Positions 36,441-46,129 are shown, counted from the stretch's first letter. The stretch: DNA of 64,000 bases from Chthonomonas calidirosea T49 (GCF_000427095.1 NC_021487.1:1928674-1992673); one strand, 5' to 3'. Made by a program: numbers and translations. The notes: generated from the letters alone by a model not told the origin.

Positions 36441-38246
36441 ATGCGCGTCTCACAGTTGTTTGGAGAAACCCTTCGCCATCCGCCAGCAGAAACCGACATC
36501 GCTTCACATCAGCTTCTTTTACAGGCCGGCTATGTGCGGCAACTTGCTACCGGCATTTTCTCTTATCTCCCTCTCGCTTGGCGAGCTGTTCGCAAAATTG
36601 AACAGATACTGCGGGAAGAGATGAACGCTATTGGTGGGCAAGAGCTGAACCTGCCCGTTGTGCATCCCGCCGAGCTATGGCAACGGAGCGGGCGTTGGGA
36701 AACCATAGACGAGACCATGGTGCGTTTTCGTGACCGACGCGGACACCCGATGCTGTTGGCCATGACGCATGAGGAGGTGGTGGCGGAACTGGCGGCCTCA
36801 GAGATTCGCTCTTACCGCCAACTTCCTCAGCTCGTTTACCAAATACAGACGAAGTTTCGAGATGAACCTCGCGCACGCGGTGGGCTCATCCGAGTACGCG
36901 AGTTTCTCATGAAAGACTCCTACTCTCTCGATAAAGATGAGGCAGGACTTCAAAAACAGTATATCGCTCACTATAACGCCTATTTTCGCATTGGGGCGCG
37001 AGTAGGGCTTTCTTTACTCGCTGTTGGCAGCGACGTGGGCATGATGGGCGGAAAGCTTGCTCATGAGTTCATGTACCTCACCGACATCGGGGAGGATACT
37101 CTGGTGGTTTGTGAGCAGTGTGGCTATGCGGCCAATCAAGAGGTGGCGACATTTCGTAAAGTCCGTGCCAACACCGATCCGCCTCGCCCTCTGGAACGTG
37201 TAGCAACGCCGGGCACAACGACGATTGAGTCGCTGGCAGCCTACCTCGGCATTCCCACCAGCAGCACGGCCAAAGCGGTCTTCTTTATGGGCACCTTTCC
37301 ACCCACAGAAGGCGAATCCGCTGAAGGCGGTTTTGTGCAAAAGCTTGTCGTAGCGCTAGTTCGCGGGGATATGGAGACGAATCAGACGCTTGTCAAAAAC
37401 AGCACGCATGCCATCGCCCTGCGTCCTGCGCATCCAGAGGAGATTTTGGAGGCCGGCATGGTTCCCGGCTACGCATCGCCCGTGGGCATTCCGCCTGGCA
37501 AGGCTCTGGTGATAGCCGACGATCTTCTCGTCGAAGAGACAAACTTGGTTGCCGGAGCGAACGAAGAGGGGTATCACCTCCGCAATGTGTGTTGCGGGCG
37601 CGACTTTCAGCCCGATATTGTGGCCAATATCGCTCAGGCCGGTGAAGGAGCCTTATGCATCCGATGTGGCGCACCGCTCGCACTGAAAAGAGGCGTAGAA
37701 GTGGGAAACATTTTTCAACTTGGTACCCGCTACTCGATAGCGCTTCAAGCCTTCTACACGGATGAAGACGGCAACCAAAAACCGATCGTCATGGGCTCCT
37801 ACGGTATCGGCGTGGGAAGATTGCTCGCCTGTGTGGCCGAAGCCTATCGGGATGAAAAAGGACTCATGTGGCCGATCTCGGTAGCTCCCTACGCGCTCAA
37901 CCTCATCGGTCTGTGTCGCACGCCGGAGAATATCGCGAAAACCGAATCGCTCTATGCAGCGCTGCAACAAGCCGAGGTGGAGACCCTCTACGACGATCGG
38001 GAGGTTTCGCCCGGCGTGAAATTTGCCGACGCCGACCTTCGGGGAATGCCGCTGCAGATCGTCATATCAGAGCGCTCTTTGCAGCAAGGGGGTGTGGAGT
38101 TGCGCCGGCGAGACGGCACGGTAAAAGAGATCGTTCCTTTGGCGGACGCCCCCACCCTTGCACGTCAACAGGTAGATGCGATGCAGGCCGCTCTAAGAAA
38201 CACCGCCGACGCTGCGCCTAAGTGGCCTACAGAAGAACAGCCGTAA
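36441..38246 (+). CDS. proS: Prolyl-tRNA synthetase (bacterial type with editing insert)
   Basis: 601 aa from ATG 36441 with CGGAGAAACT upstream. Class II synthetase: LLLQAGYVRQLATGIFSYLPL near the N-terminus, PVVHPAELWQRSGRW (read in two parts around PAELW), motif 2 region FRDEPRARGGLIRVREFLMKD. An INS editing domain occupies about 225-400. Motif 3 MGSYGIGVGRLLACVAE follows, then the anticodon-binding domain to the end. It charges tRNA-Pro in the cytoplasm. Convergent with the EAL protein gene. Confidence 0.96.
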   Translation: MRVSQLFGETLRHPPAETDIASHQLLLQAGYVRQLATGIFSYLPLAWRAVRKIEQILREEMNAIGGQELNLPVVHPAELWQRSGRWETIDETMVRFRDRRGHPMLLAMTHEEVVAELAASEIRSYRQLPQLVYQIQTKFRDEPRARGGLIRVREFLMKDSYSLDKDEAGLQKQYIAHYNAYFRIGARVGLSLLAVGSDVGMMGGKLAHEFMYLTDIGEDTLVVCEQCGYAANQEVATFRKVRANTDPPRPLERVATPGTTTIESLAAYLGIPTSSTAKAVFFMGTFPPTEGESAEGGFVQKLVVALVRGDMETNQTLVKNSTHAIALRPAHPEEILEAGMVPGYASPVGIPPGKALVIADDLLVEETNLVAGANEEGYHLRNVCCGRDFQPDIVANIAQAGEGALCIRCGAPLALKRGVEVGNIFQLGTRYSIALQAFYTDEDGNQKPIVMGSYGIGVGRLLACVAEAYRDEKGLMWPISVAPYALNLIGLCRTPENIAKTESLYAALQQAEVETLYDDREVSPGVKFADADLRGMPLQIVISERSLQQGGVELRRRDGTVKEIVPLADAPTLARQQVDAMQAALRNTADAAPKWPTEEQP

Positions 38247-38310
38247 TCCGCTCTTTTACAAATAAGTCGGCCTAGGCGACACCTGAGAACATTGGCTGAA
38301 GGCAGGTCTC

Positions 38311-40536
38311 TTAAGCGCTTTTCGGCAAGAGCGATGGGATCTTATCTACGGCCCAGGAGATATCAGGGCGCCGCTGCAGTTCCCGCAAAAGTTTCTCCAA
38401 AGCCTGTAGTGCCGCCCTTGCATTAGACGGGGGCGGCGTGTCTTGCGCCGGTTTTGCCCCAGCTTTTCTGCGGAGGGTGAGGCCTACAACATGGAGCTTT
38501 TTACTTGTCTTCTCCGACTTCGACCAAGAGGCCGGTTCTGCCTCGGAGGGAGGGTCTACCTCCACCGTGTCGTCATCGTTAGCTAATACATAGCAAAGTA
38601 CCGCAACTTTAGCGGATTGTGTAAGCAACACGAAGTTATCGCCCCCTAAGTGGAATATCTGATCGGTAGGGGCACCGTGCTCCCTAGAAGCTCGCCTAAG
38701 ACGCTCGGCCACTTGAACAATGAGGGCGTCTCCGAAGGCAACACCGTAGTCGCGGTTATAGGCTTGCAGGGCCGCAATGTCCACGCGAACGAGGCCGGCC
38801 GACATATTGGCATCAAGCCGTTCTTGAAGCGCCTGTTCCAGCACAAGGCGGTCGGGCAAGCCCGTAAGAGCACAGGTATGATGAGTTCGATTATCATGCT
38901 GTTGTAGAGCGGCCTCTAACAGAAGGCGAACCGGCAAGACACCTCGATAGGCGCCTGCCGCGTTAACGATGACGATATCGGTCTCTAAACTAATCGCATT
39001 GCGATAGGTAAGATGGCTGATGGCCTCATCGAGGGCAAGATGTTCCGGGATCGCGACAAATTTGCTCTCCATCCATCGTTCTATCGTCTCGTTCGCTAAA
39101 AACGATTCGGCTTGCGCCTGACGTGCCATTTCAAGCTGACTCGCCAGGGTTTGGCGCATAAGCACTCCGCAAACCTCACCCCCTTGCATAACGACGATGC
39201 TGGTAAGTCCATCGTTTTTAGCGAAGCGGCGTGCGGCTTCCAACAAGGGCGTTCCGGCTATCATAGAAAGCCCAGATTGTTTAAGAGCGCCCACATGGAG
39301 CGAACAGCCGGTCTGCAGATGCTCTTGGCGCCGAACTTGCGTGAGAATAAGCTCACGGATAGGCCGCGATACTCCGTGAAAGGTCTCCTGAGGCCGTCCA
39401 AAAAGGTACCCCTGTGCGTACTGCACACCAAGATTTATCAACACGGTTAGCTCCGACGGAGTTTCCACGCCCTCACCCAGGGTTTTGGCGCCGATTTGGG
39501 CTGCAAAGCGCACCAAGGCAGCAACCAGTGCCCGCCTCTCACCACGGCTATTGAGACTACGCACGAGACTACGGTCTAATTTGATGAAATCGGGCAGGAG
39601 CTCGGCGATAATCTCCAAGCTGTTGTAACCGGAGCCTGCATCGTCAATGGCGATTCGAAAGCCATCTTCCTGAAAACGTTTTATCTCTCGCAGAAGGCCA
39701 GGAAAGTCCTGTACGGCCTGCCTCTCGGTGATCTCGATAACGATCTGTCGCGGGCTTAAGCCGCTATCGTAAACACGCTGAAGAAGAGGGCGATCTTGCG
39801 CCATCAGGTTCATAATGCCCTCTGCCTCCAGATTAACAAACAGAAGCTGTTGCAGCCCCTGCTTGCCCGCCTCTTGAAAACAACGTTCGAGGCAAGCGAT
39901 ATCGAACCAAGCGATGAGGCTGCCGTGCTGCACCGCTTGAAGCAGCTCCCCAGTATGCTTGATCGCAGGTTGAGCGGGCATACGAATAAGAGCCTCGTAG
40001 CCGGCCACACGCGCTTCACGTAGGTTCACAATAGGATGAAAATGAACCCCGAGTCGCCCCTGCACCATAACCTCAAGTAGGGTGTTCAATTCGGCGAGGT
40101 GGTTCTGCTGTTCGTCGCCTAAAAGGAGCGAGGTAATCGGCAGAATAGAGAAGGGCAGTGTCTCCTCGGAACTGTGCTGCTGCCACTCTGCCTGGAGCCG
40201 TTGCTGTAACGCCTGGCGTGCTAGCTGAATCTGCAGGGGAACCAAAGGCTCCTGAAGCGGCTGTGGCAGTTTCAGCGCCACGGCCCAGGTATTTTCTAAG
40301 ATCGGCCAGGCCTCCAAGCGAAGGCACTCCAAAGGCCCTAACAGCAGCGGGGCTTCGAGACGTGCCACATTAAGCCATTGGAAGGCTTGAGGCATCTCCG
40401 CTTTTACAAGCAGCACGGCGCAACCGCCTTGCAGCTGGGCAAGCACCATTTTGAGCGGCGCCGCAACGCTTTCAGGTATAGGCGGGGCAAAAGGCTCTGC
40501 GTTTTCAAACGCCAGTGGGTTGGCCTCGATTTCCAT
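38311..40536 (-). CDS. EAL - CBS pair - degenerate GGDEF protein (c-di-GMP phosphodiesterase candidate)
   Basis: 741 aa, no signal peptide or membrane helix. Residues 1-145 are an unassigned N-terminal region. The EAL domain is at about 150-395 and looks intact: GYEALIRMP (Glu181), VIEITERQA, AIDDAGSGYNSLE, DFIKLDRSLV, and LGEGVETPSEL. Two CBS motifs lie at about 405-530 (GTPLLEAARRFAKNDGLTSIVV; LALDEAISHLTYRNAISLE). A GGDEF domain at about 545-665 has the active-site loop GGDNF, so cyclase activity is doubtful and a regulatory role is more likely. CBS domains may sense adenine nucleotides. It stands alone next to proS and about 4 kb from the polysaccharide locus. Confidence 0.9.
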   Translation of the reverse strand: MEIEANPLAFENAEPFAPPIPESVAAPLKMVLAQLQGGCAVLLVKAEMPQAFQWLNVARLEAPLLLGPLECLRLEAWPILENTWAVALKLPQPLQEPLVPLQIQLARQALQQRLQAEWQQHSSEETLPFSILPITSLLLGDEQQNHLAELNTLLEVMVQGRLGVHFHPIVNLREARVAGYEALIRMPAQPAIKHTGELLQAVQHGSLIAWFDIACLERCFQEAGKQGLQQLLFVNLEAEGIMNLMAQDRPLLQRVYDSGLSPRQIVIEITERQAVQDFPGLLREIKRFQEDGFRIAIDDAGSGYNSLEIIAELLPDFIKLDRSLVRSLNSRGERRALVAALVRFAAQIGAKTLGEGVETPSELTVLINLGVQYAQGYLFGRPQETFHGVSRPIRELILTQVRRQEHLQTGCSLHVGALKQSGLSMIAGTPLLEAARRFAKNDGLTSIVVMQGGEVCGVLMRQTLASQLEMARQAQAESFLANETIERWMESKFVAIPEHLALDEAISHLTYRNAISLETDIVIVNAAGAYRGVLPVRLLLEAALQQHDNRTHHTCALTGLPDRLVLEQALQERLDANMSAGLVRVDIAALQAYNRDYGVAFGDALIVQVAERLRRASREHGAPTDQIFHLGGDNFVLLTQSAKVAVLCYVLANDDDTVEVDPPSEAEPASWSKSEKTSKKLHVVGLTLRRKAGAKPAQDTPPPSNARAALQALEKLLRELQRRPDISWAVDKIPSLLPKSA

Positions 40537-40692
40537 GAGTAGTGAATCCGTTGTTTGCTAACTCTATATTTTCGGTAGAGAGCACCTAATACGATATATA
40601 ATCCACCTAAATATATTCCACAGTGATGGTGCGAGCTTCACATCCGCATACAGGTTGTCGGAATCGTTATCTCTTCTGTATGGGCGTCCCTC

Positions 40693-40722
40693 TTGACGCC
40701 CTCGATGGAGTTCGGGTACACT
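40693..40722 (+). promoter_or_regulatory. tRNA-Asp promoter
   Basis: TTGACG (40693-40698) and TACACT (40717-40722), spacer 18 bp, 30 bp before the tRNA. Confidence 0.7.
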
Positions 40723-40752
40723 ATAGGCTCGAAAGTCGTAAAATCAACGGTT

Positions 40753-40828
40753 GGGGTTGTAGCTCAGCCTGGTCTAGAGTGCCTGCCTGTCACGCAGGAG
40801 GTCGCGGGTTCAAATCCCGTCAACCCCG
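40753..40828 (+). tRNA. tRNA-Asp (anticodon GTC)
   Basis: Acceptor GGGGTTG/CAACCCC, anticodon stem CCTGC/GCAGG with loop CTGTCAC (anticodon GTC), T-loop TTCAAAT in stem CGGG/CCCG. Discriminator G. CCA is not encoded. Confidence 0.95.
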
Positions 40829-40876
40829 TTTCAATCGTCGCCTTTCCCCATGGGGTACTGAGGTTTTGTTTTTTAG

Positions 40877-40914
40877 GAGAGGGCGCTTTGGAAACTGGTT
40901 CCAAGCGCCCTCTC
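40877..40914. other. Strong hairpin between tRNA-Asp and the TolB-like gene
   Basis: GAGAGGGCGCTTTGG (40877-40891) pairs with CCAAGCGCCCTCTC (40901-40914) with one bulged T. It is preceded by TTTTGTTTTTT and not followed by a T run on either strand, so it is not a classical terminator. It could be processed RNA structure between tRNA and mRNA. Confidence 0.5.
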
Positions 40915-41032
40915 ACCGTGCTTTGCTCGGTAAAACCTTACGGAACGGTTCTTTGCGTTCTCTGCGTATCCCTTGCTGAGGAACCTTATTCGGCGACCGA
41001 TCCCTCAGATGCAAGTGAAGGCGAATTTAGAG

Positions 41033-42331
41033 ATGAGTAACCCGAATCCATCACAAAACTCCGTGCCAGACTGGTGGGAGCGAGAGAATCGACGTAGACA
41101 GCAGCTGTTGCTGGGGCTGCTTTCTCTCATCCTTGTGCTTATTGGATTCTATTATTATGTGGCCGCTTCAGGAAAAACGGGCATTATTAATGGCGTAGAC
41201 TTCGATACAACAAACTATATCGCCTTTATTCGACAAGAACCCAACGGAGATACCGACCTCTATGGCATAAGAGCCGACGGCACCGGTCTGCGCCCGCTTA
41301 CGGTCGCGTCCGATCACTCTCTAAAAAGCAACCCGACCTGGACTCTCGATGGCAAACATATTCTCTATGTCTCCAACAGATCGAACGTGTCCTGCACACA
41401 GATCTACCTCCTCGGTGCCGGCCAAACACCCGTTCAAATAACCTACGGCTCTTTTCCTAAAGATAAGCCGCTTGCCTGCCCCGATGGAAAGCACGTAGCC
41501 TTCCTTACGGAAGGCGCGATCAAAACCGTATATCTTAACGGCAACGACGTGGAACAGATTCTGCCGCCGCCTATTGCAAGCAACTCACCGACAAATGGAG
41601 AGATAGCGCCGACGCTTGACCCTCAAGGCCCCTATATTCAGGAAGCCTTCTCTTCCGATGGCTCGATCATCGCCGGCGTTCAAGCGCTTACGGCGCAAGG
41701 GAACGGAGACATCCCCATGCTAGGCGGTTCCGACGAGATGGCACGAGCGCTTCCAAACGGCGCGAAAACAGCCTACGTTCTCGACCCTGGTCGCTATGTA
41801 AACGTCGCCTGGATACCGCACACACATCAGCTGCTTGTGGCCTATGCCCAACAGTACGTTCGCGATCCGCGAACTCAGAAAAGCATCTACGTGGGCGGAA
41901 TCAATCTCTATGACTTCAGCAAGCCCGGAAAACCATCGCCCAAGCCCCTCATGATCTGCTTCGGGCATACCCTTATGCCACGCCATCTTACCGTGTCTCC
42001 AGATGGTAAGCTGCTTGCCTTTGAAGGCTGGATGTTTAAAGGAGACGATAGCTGGACACCCTTGGGTATCTACGTGATCCGCCTGCCCGACGAGGTGCTT
42101 GCCATCCGTGAAGGGGTGAAAGTGCCTCCCGCCACCATCCCCGCCACACCTGACGGGTTACCCCTTGACCCACAATGGTCGCCCGACGGCTCTCGATTGC
42201 TTTACGAAGTGCAGCACGCCGACGGCAAGCATGACCTGTGGGTTGTTAACGCCGATATGACCAACCCCATTAACCTGACAAAAGGTGTTGGGGATAACAC
42301 CCAAGCAGCCTGGTCGCCTATTACGAAATAG
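41033..42331 (+). CDS. Membrane-anchored TolB-like beta-propeller protein
   Basis: 432 aa from ATG 41033. A cytoplasmic polar segment (DWWERENRRRQQ) is followed by one membrane helix at about 28-46 (LLLGLLSLILVLIGFYYYV); the rest is extracytoplasmic. It contains PD40/WD40-like repeats of the TolB type: DLYGIRADGTGLRPLT, NPTWTLDGKHILYVSN, CPDGKHVAFLTEG, DPQWSPDGSRLLYEV and DLWVVNADMTNPINLT. A binding or scaffold role is likely; no enzymatic residues were identified. It lies between tRNA-Asp and the Nramp-like gene. Confidence 0.8.
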   Translation: MSNPNPSQNSVPDWWERENRRRQQLLLGLLSLILVLIGFYYYVAASGKTGIINGVDFDTTNYIAFIRQEPNGDTDLYGIRADGTGLRPLTVASDHSLKSNPTWTLDGKHILYVSNRSNVSCTQIYLLGAGQTPVQITYGSFPKDKPLACPDGKHVAFLTEGAIKTVYLNGNDVEQILPPPIASNSPTNGEIAPTLDPQGPYIQEAFSSDGSIIAGVQALTAQGNGDIPMLGGSDEMARALPNGAKTAYVLDPGRYVNVAWIPHTHQLLVAYAQQYVRDPRTQKSIYVGGINLYDFSKPGKPSPKPLMICFGHTLMPRHLTVSPDGKLLAFEGWMFKGDDSWTPLGIYVIRLPDEVLAIREGVKVPPATIPATPDGLPLDPQWSPDGSRLLYEVQHADGKHDLWVVNADMTNPINLTKGVGDNTQAAWSPITK

Positions 42332-42401
42332 TTTGCTGCTTTAAGATAGTGGCCCTGACGCCGGGGCCGACAAAACACGCATTAAGGAGGTCCCGACGCT
42401 C

Positions 42402-43685
42402 ATGCCTAACCCAAATGTCCGCCTGGCGCGTCGCCGCCTTCTGCGTACGCGCCTTCTTTTTGCTCTCAGCATCGTTGGTCCCGGCATTATCGCAGCCAAC
42501 GCCGATAACGATGCTAGCGGCATCTTTGGATACTCCCAAGCAGGAATAGCTTTCGGCTATAAACTGCTGTGGGTTTTACTGCTCTCCACGATCGCGTTGG
42601 GGGTCTGCCAGGAGATCGGCGCCCGCATGGGTGCCGTTACTGGCAAAGGGCTTGCCGACCTCATCCGTGAAGAGTTCGGTGTGCGGATGACCCTCTTTGC
42701 CATGATCGTTTTACTGGTTGCGAACTATGCCACTGTTGTGTCCGAGTTCGCTGGCATTACGGCTGCTTTCGAGCTTTTTGCCTCGGAGAAAATTCGCTAT
42801 ATCGTGGTACCTCTTATTGCCGTTGGCGTCTGGTGGCTGGTTGTCAACGGCTCCTACCGCAGAGTGGAACGGGTGCTGCTCTACGCCTCTCTTATCTATC
42901 TCTCCTATATTCCGGCTGCATTCATGGCGCACCCCCATTGGCGTGAGGTGCTGCCTGCCCTCTTCTGGCCTGGGCATATCCCCTGGAGCAAAGACTACGT
43001 TTTCCAGGTCATTAGCGTGGTCGGAACCACAATTACTCCCTGGGGTCAATTCTACATTCAATCCACCGTGCGCGACAAGGCTATTCGGGTGGAGGACTAC
43101 CCTATCACCCGCATAGATGTGCTATTCGGTGCCTTTTTTACGAACTTCATCGCTTTCTTCATTATGGTGGCCTGCGGTGCAACGCTTTATCATGCGGGGG
43201 CCAACCCCGGAAACTATAGCGATGCAGGCCAGGTCGCCAGAGCCTTGCAGCCGCTTGCTGGACCGGCCGCCGCTATCCTCTTTGCGTTAGGGCTGTTTAA
43301 CGCCTCGTGCTTCGGTGCCATCACAGTACCGGTCTCCACGGCCTATGCGATCACCGAATCGCTTGGCTGGGAAGCAAGTATGGGAAAGCGCACCCGCGAA
43401 GCACCGCTTTTCGTTTGGGTGTACACTCTTCTTATTGCGGTTTCCGCGATCACCGTTCTCTTTGGGGGAGCTAACCTAGCTTTCCTAATCATTCTGCCGA
43501 ACATTGTCGGCGGTGTGCTGTTGCCCATCATTCTCGTCCTTACACTCAAACTCGTGAATAATCGCCGACTTATGGGAGAGTATACAAACTCCCTCACTTA
43601 CAATATAATCGCTTGGATTACCACCATCGTGTTAATTGTGCTTGCTGTCGTCCTTACGATCCAGCAGCTCTTTTTCTCTTCCTAG
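42402..43685 (+). CDS. Nramp-family-like metal ion transporter with altered ion-site motifs
   Basis: 427 aa, about eleven membrane helices, LeuT-fold Nramp family by overall pattern (SIVGPGIIAANADNDASG in the first helix; QEIGARMGAVTGKGL in the second to third). The first-helix metal motif DPGN of true Mn/Fe Nramp proteins is replaced by ADNDA, and the sixth-helix MPH is replaced by the TPW of TTITPWGQ. Transport of another ion such as Mg2+ is therefore possible. AAGGAGG lies 13 nt before ATG 42402. Confidence 0.8.
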   Translation: MPNPNVRLARRRLLRTRLLFALSIVGPGIIAANADNDASGIFGYSQAGIAFGYKLLWVLLLSTIALGVCQEIGARMGAVTGKGLADLIREEFGVRMTLFAMIVLLVANYATVVSEFAGITAAFELFASEKIRYIVVPLIAVGVWWLVVNGSYRRVERVLLYASLIYLSYIPAAFMAHPHWREVLPALFWPGHIPWSKDYVFQVISVVGTTITPWGQFYIQSTVRDKAIRVEDYPITRIDVLFGAFFTNFIAFFIMVACGATLYHAGANPGNYSDAGQVARALQPLAGPAAAILFALGLFNASCFGAITVPVSTAYAITESLGWEASMGKRTREAPLFVWVYTLLIAVSAITVLFGGANLAFLIILPNIVGGVLLPIILVLTLKLVNNRRLMGEYTNSLTYNIIAWITTIVLIVLAVVLTIQQLFFSS

Positions 43686-43695
43686 GAGGGAGCCA

Positions 43696-44430
43696 ATGCA
43701 GGTACTCGCTATCGGCGGAGCCGGCTATGTTGCTGGGCTTACCTTGCCGCTGCTAAAGTACGATTTTCGTTTCACTATTTTTGATCGCAACGTGCCGCAA
43801 CAGAGTGAATTGAGGGATCTTCCCTTGATACAAGGGGATGTCTGCGATCTTGCCGCCTTAGCAGCCGCTTGCGAAGGTCAAGAAGCTCTGCTCTATATGG
43901 CAATGGGTAGTGCAGATTGGAGCAGCCCGGAGGCCCTTACAACCGCTTTCGATGTCAACGTAAAGGGGCTTTATCTCGCGCTCGAGGCGGCTCATCGTGT
44001 CGGAATAGAACATGCCGTTTACACTAGCAGTATGTCGGTGTATGATGGGGATCTCACAAAACGCTACTTTCCAGATGAGGCCATTACGCCAGACGCGCTT
44101 CATTGCTATGGCTTTACCAAATGGCTAGGAGAGGAGGTTTGTCGCAACGCCTGTCGCCGATTTGGAATGACCATCAACGCCCTGCGCCTCTGCCACCCCA
44201 TAGCCGACCGAGCCTGGCAGGAGCAAACCCAGCCAGGAACACCAACCATTGCAACGGCAGCTAGCGACGTAGCCCGCGCACTGAAAGCCGCTTTAGAGTA
44301 TCGAGGTGGTGGATTCGAGGCCTTTATGATTTCAGGAGACTACGAGCAGCGTTTTATGAACATGCGCAAAGCGCGACGGCTTTTGGGCTGGGAACCGCTC
44401 GCGCGCCCTCACCCGAAGGATCCTACATAA
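43696..44430 (+). CDS. NAD-dependent epimerase/dehydratase family protein
   Basis: 244 aa from ATG 43696 with AGGAGGG 6 nt upstream. Extended SDR: nucleotide-binding IGGAGYVAG at the N-terminus, VYTSSMSVYDGD, and the catalytic YxxxK in CYGFTKWLGEE. It is short for a nucleotide-sugar epimerase (usually 300 or more residues), so the substrate-binding part is reduced. It directly follows the Nramp-like gene and precedes the polysaccharide locus by 175 bp. The substrate is unknown. Confidence 0.8.
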   Translation: MQVLAIGGAGYVAGLTLPLLKYDFRFTIFDRNVPQQSELRDLPLIQGDVCDLAALAAACEGQEALLYMAMGSADWSSPEALTTAFDVNVKGLYLALEAAHRVGIEHAVYTSSMSVYDGDLTKRYFPDEAITPDALHCYGFTKWLGEEVCRNACRRFGMTINALRLCHPIADRAWQEQTQPGTPTIATAASDVARALKAALEYRGGGFEAFMISGDYEQRFMNMRKARRLLGWEPLARPHPKDPT

Positions 44431-44605
44431 GCTATAACCATCGCTAGATGTCCTACGACTAAAGTCGAGGGCCTTTTACCCAATAAGAGCTGGGTACCTC
44501 TCATGTGGGGAAGGAGAGCCCCACGCCACTCTAGGAAGAACAGAGCGGCTTGGTATACGTCCGTTGCGGTAAAATAGTTCTCTAAACCTATCGGAGCGCC
44601 TTTGG

Positions 44606-46057
44606 ATGTCGCAGAACGACGAACTTGTCCTCTATTTCGACCTGCTTACCGCAGTCGTGCGCAGATATGTGCGGCTTTGGATGCTAGTAGGCCCAATGCT
44701 TTTTGTTGTCTTTTTAGTGCTGATGCTTTTTCTGTTCCCCCAAACTTATGAGGCTACCGTGTCGCTATCGGTGCAACACGCTCCGAACGCGGGCAGTGGG
44801 AGCTCTGGTTTGAGTGCACTTCTTGGACAGACGAATCAGGAGAAGTACATTGGGGTACTCAAAAGCCGTCGTTTGGCCGAGGAGGTAGAAAAGCAGATCA
44901 ACCTCAAAAGCTTTTACCACCTTCGCACGGAGCGCGACGCCGACGATCTGTTAATGCGACACGTGGTACCGGTGGATAACTCTAACGACGGGCTGCTTTA
45001 CGTTTCGGTGCGCTTGCCAGGCCCTGCACGATGGGCTTTAGGGGCTGGGCAGCGCCGTGCACAAGTAAAAGAACTTGCCGCTAAAGCGGCGAACCTCTAC
45101 GCCATTGCTTTACAGCACTACTATGCCACCAGCGATAACGACCGCGATTCGGTGTTGCTACGGGCTGGTCAAAGGGAGTTAGAGCGCGCGCAAGCGGCTT
45201 ACCACAGAGCGTCTGAACGCCTCATGACGTTTGTGCAGCATTTAAAAGGGCTCACCCCCGATGAATCGCCCAGCGTAGATACAGCCGGCACGAGCGGTGC
45301 CCTAGATAGTCTCTATACAGACTATGGAAAGACGGCGGCGGAGATCAGCGCTCTTGAAAAAACGAACAGCCTTCTTCGGGCCGGTGTCCTAAAACAGTTA
45401 AGCCACCTCTCCGAGTTGCCGGCGGACGACCCGCTTCTGCGAACGGCTAGAATGAATCTGGCCCTAGCCGAGAACAACTACAATCAGTTGGTTTATGCCC
45501 AACAACTTTCTCCCACCAATCCGCAGGTCGTGCAGGCTAGAGCACAGGTGCAACTAGCCAGAAAGGCGCTGCAACAGCAAGAAAAAGGTTATCTCTATCG
45601 GCTTGATACGCAGTATATTGCTAACCAAGCGCGTTTAAAGGCGCTGCAAGCCCAGGAGAATCGCATTCTCGGCCTGATCAAGCTGGCCGCTCAACATCTG
45701 TTCGTACGTCGCGAGCTTTCTACTCAGCTGGCTCTGCTGGAAGCGAATCAGAAACTCGCCTTAGCAACCTTACAAACAGCAGAGGAAGAGGCTGTTCGGC
45801 TGAGGCTCTCTACCGTCTCAGGCAAAAGTCGCATCAGCGTGGTGGATTCCGCCCTGCCTCCACGTGCGGGATCGCCGGGTCTACTTACCTTTGGAGCGCT
45901 CAGTTTTATCTTGGCTCTGCTTCCCTTAGGTTACTTCATCGTACGCGGCTATCTGCACGCTGTTGCCGAGCGCATGGCATCTCCCTCCCTTGCTGAAGCG
46001 CCGATCTTACCGCAGCCTGAGAAAACGGTAGAGGTGGAACGTATCCCATCACGTTAA
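44606..46057 (+). CDS. Polysaccharide chain-length determinant (Wzz/GumC type)
   Basis: 483 aa. Membrane helices at about 27-48 (LVGPMLFVVFLVLMLFLF) and 432-452 enclose a large periplasmic part with long coiled coils (RAGQRELERAQAAYHRA; LKALQAQENRILGLIKLAAQ). The N-terminal Wzz fold has VLKSRRLAEEVEKQINL. A Pro-rich segment (SALPPRAGSPG) precedes the second helix. No tyrosine kinase domain is fused. It sets the length of the polymer made by the Wzy protein encoded at 58605. First gene of the polysaccharide locus. Confidence 0.85.
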   Translation: MSQNDELVLYFDLLTAVVRRYVRLWMLVGPMLFVVFLVLMLFLFPQTYEATVSLSVQHAPNAGSGSSGLSALLGQTNQEKYIGVLKSRRLAEEVEKQINLKSFYHLRTERDADDLLMRHVVPVDNSNDGLLYVSVRLPGPARWALGAGQRRAQVKELAAKAANLYAIALQHYYATSDNDRDSVLLRAGQRELERAQAAYHRASERLMTFVQHLKGLTPDESPSVDTAGTSGALDSLYTDYGKTAAEISALEKTNSLLRAGVLKQLSHLSELPADDPLLRTARMNLALAENNYNQLVYAQQLSPTNPQVVQARAQVQLARKALQQQEKGYLYRLDTQYIANQARLKALQAQENRILGLIKLAAQHLFVRRELSTQLALLEANQKLALATLQTAEEEAVRLRLSTVSGKSRISVVDSALPPRAGSPGLLTFGALSFILALLPLGYFIVRGYLHAVAERMASPSLAEAPILPQPEKTVEVERIPSR

Positions 46058-46129
46058 CAATCTCCGGAATCTTTCGACCGATAGGTATACTAGTGTGTCT
46101 GAACTTTATGACATCATTGAGGTATCGTC

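Noticed and set aside
44431-44605. c-di-GMP riboswitch before the polysaccharide locus
   Set aside because: No GEMM-type conserved core seen; only short dyads such as GTGGGG/CCCCAC (44505-44524).
44606-46057. Bacterial tyrosine kinase (Wzc type) for the Wzz-like protein
   Set aside because: The protein ends about 30 residues after the second membrane helix; no Walker motifs or Tyr cluster follow.
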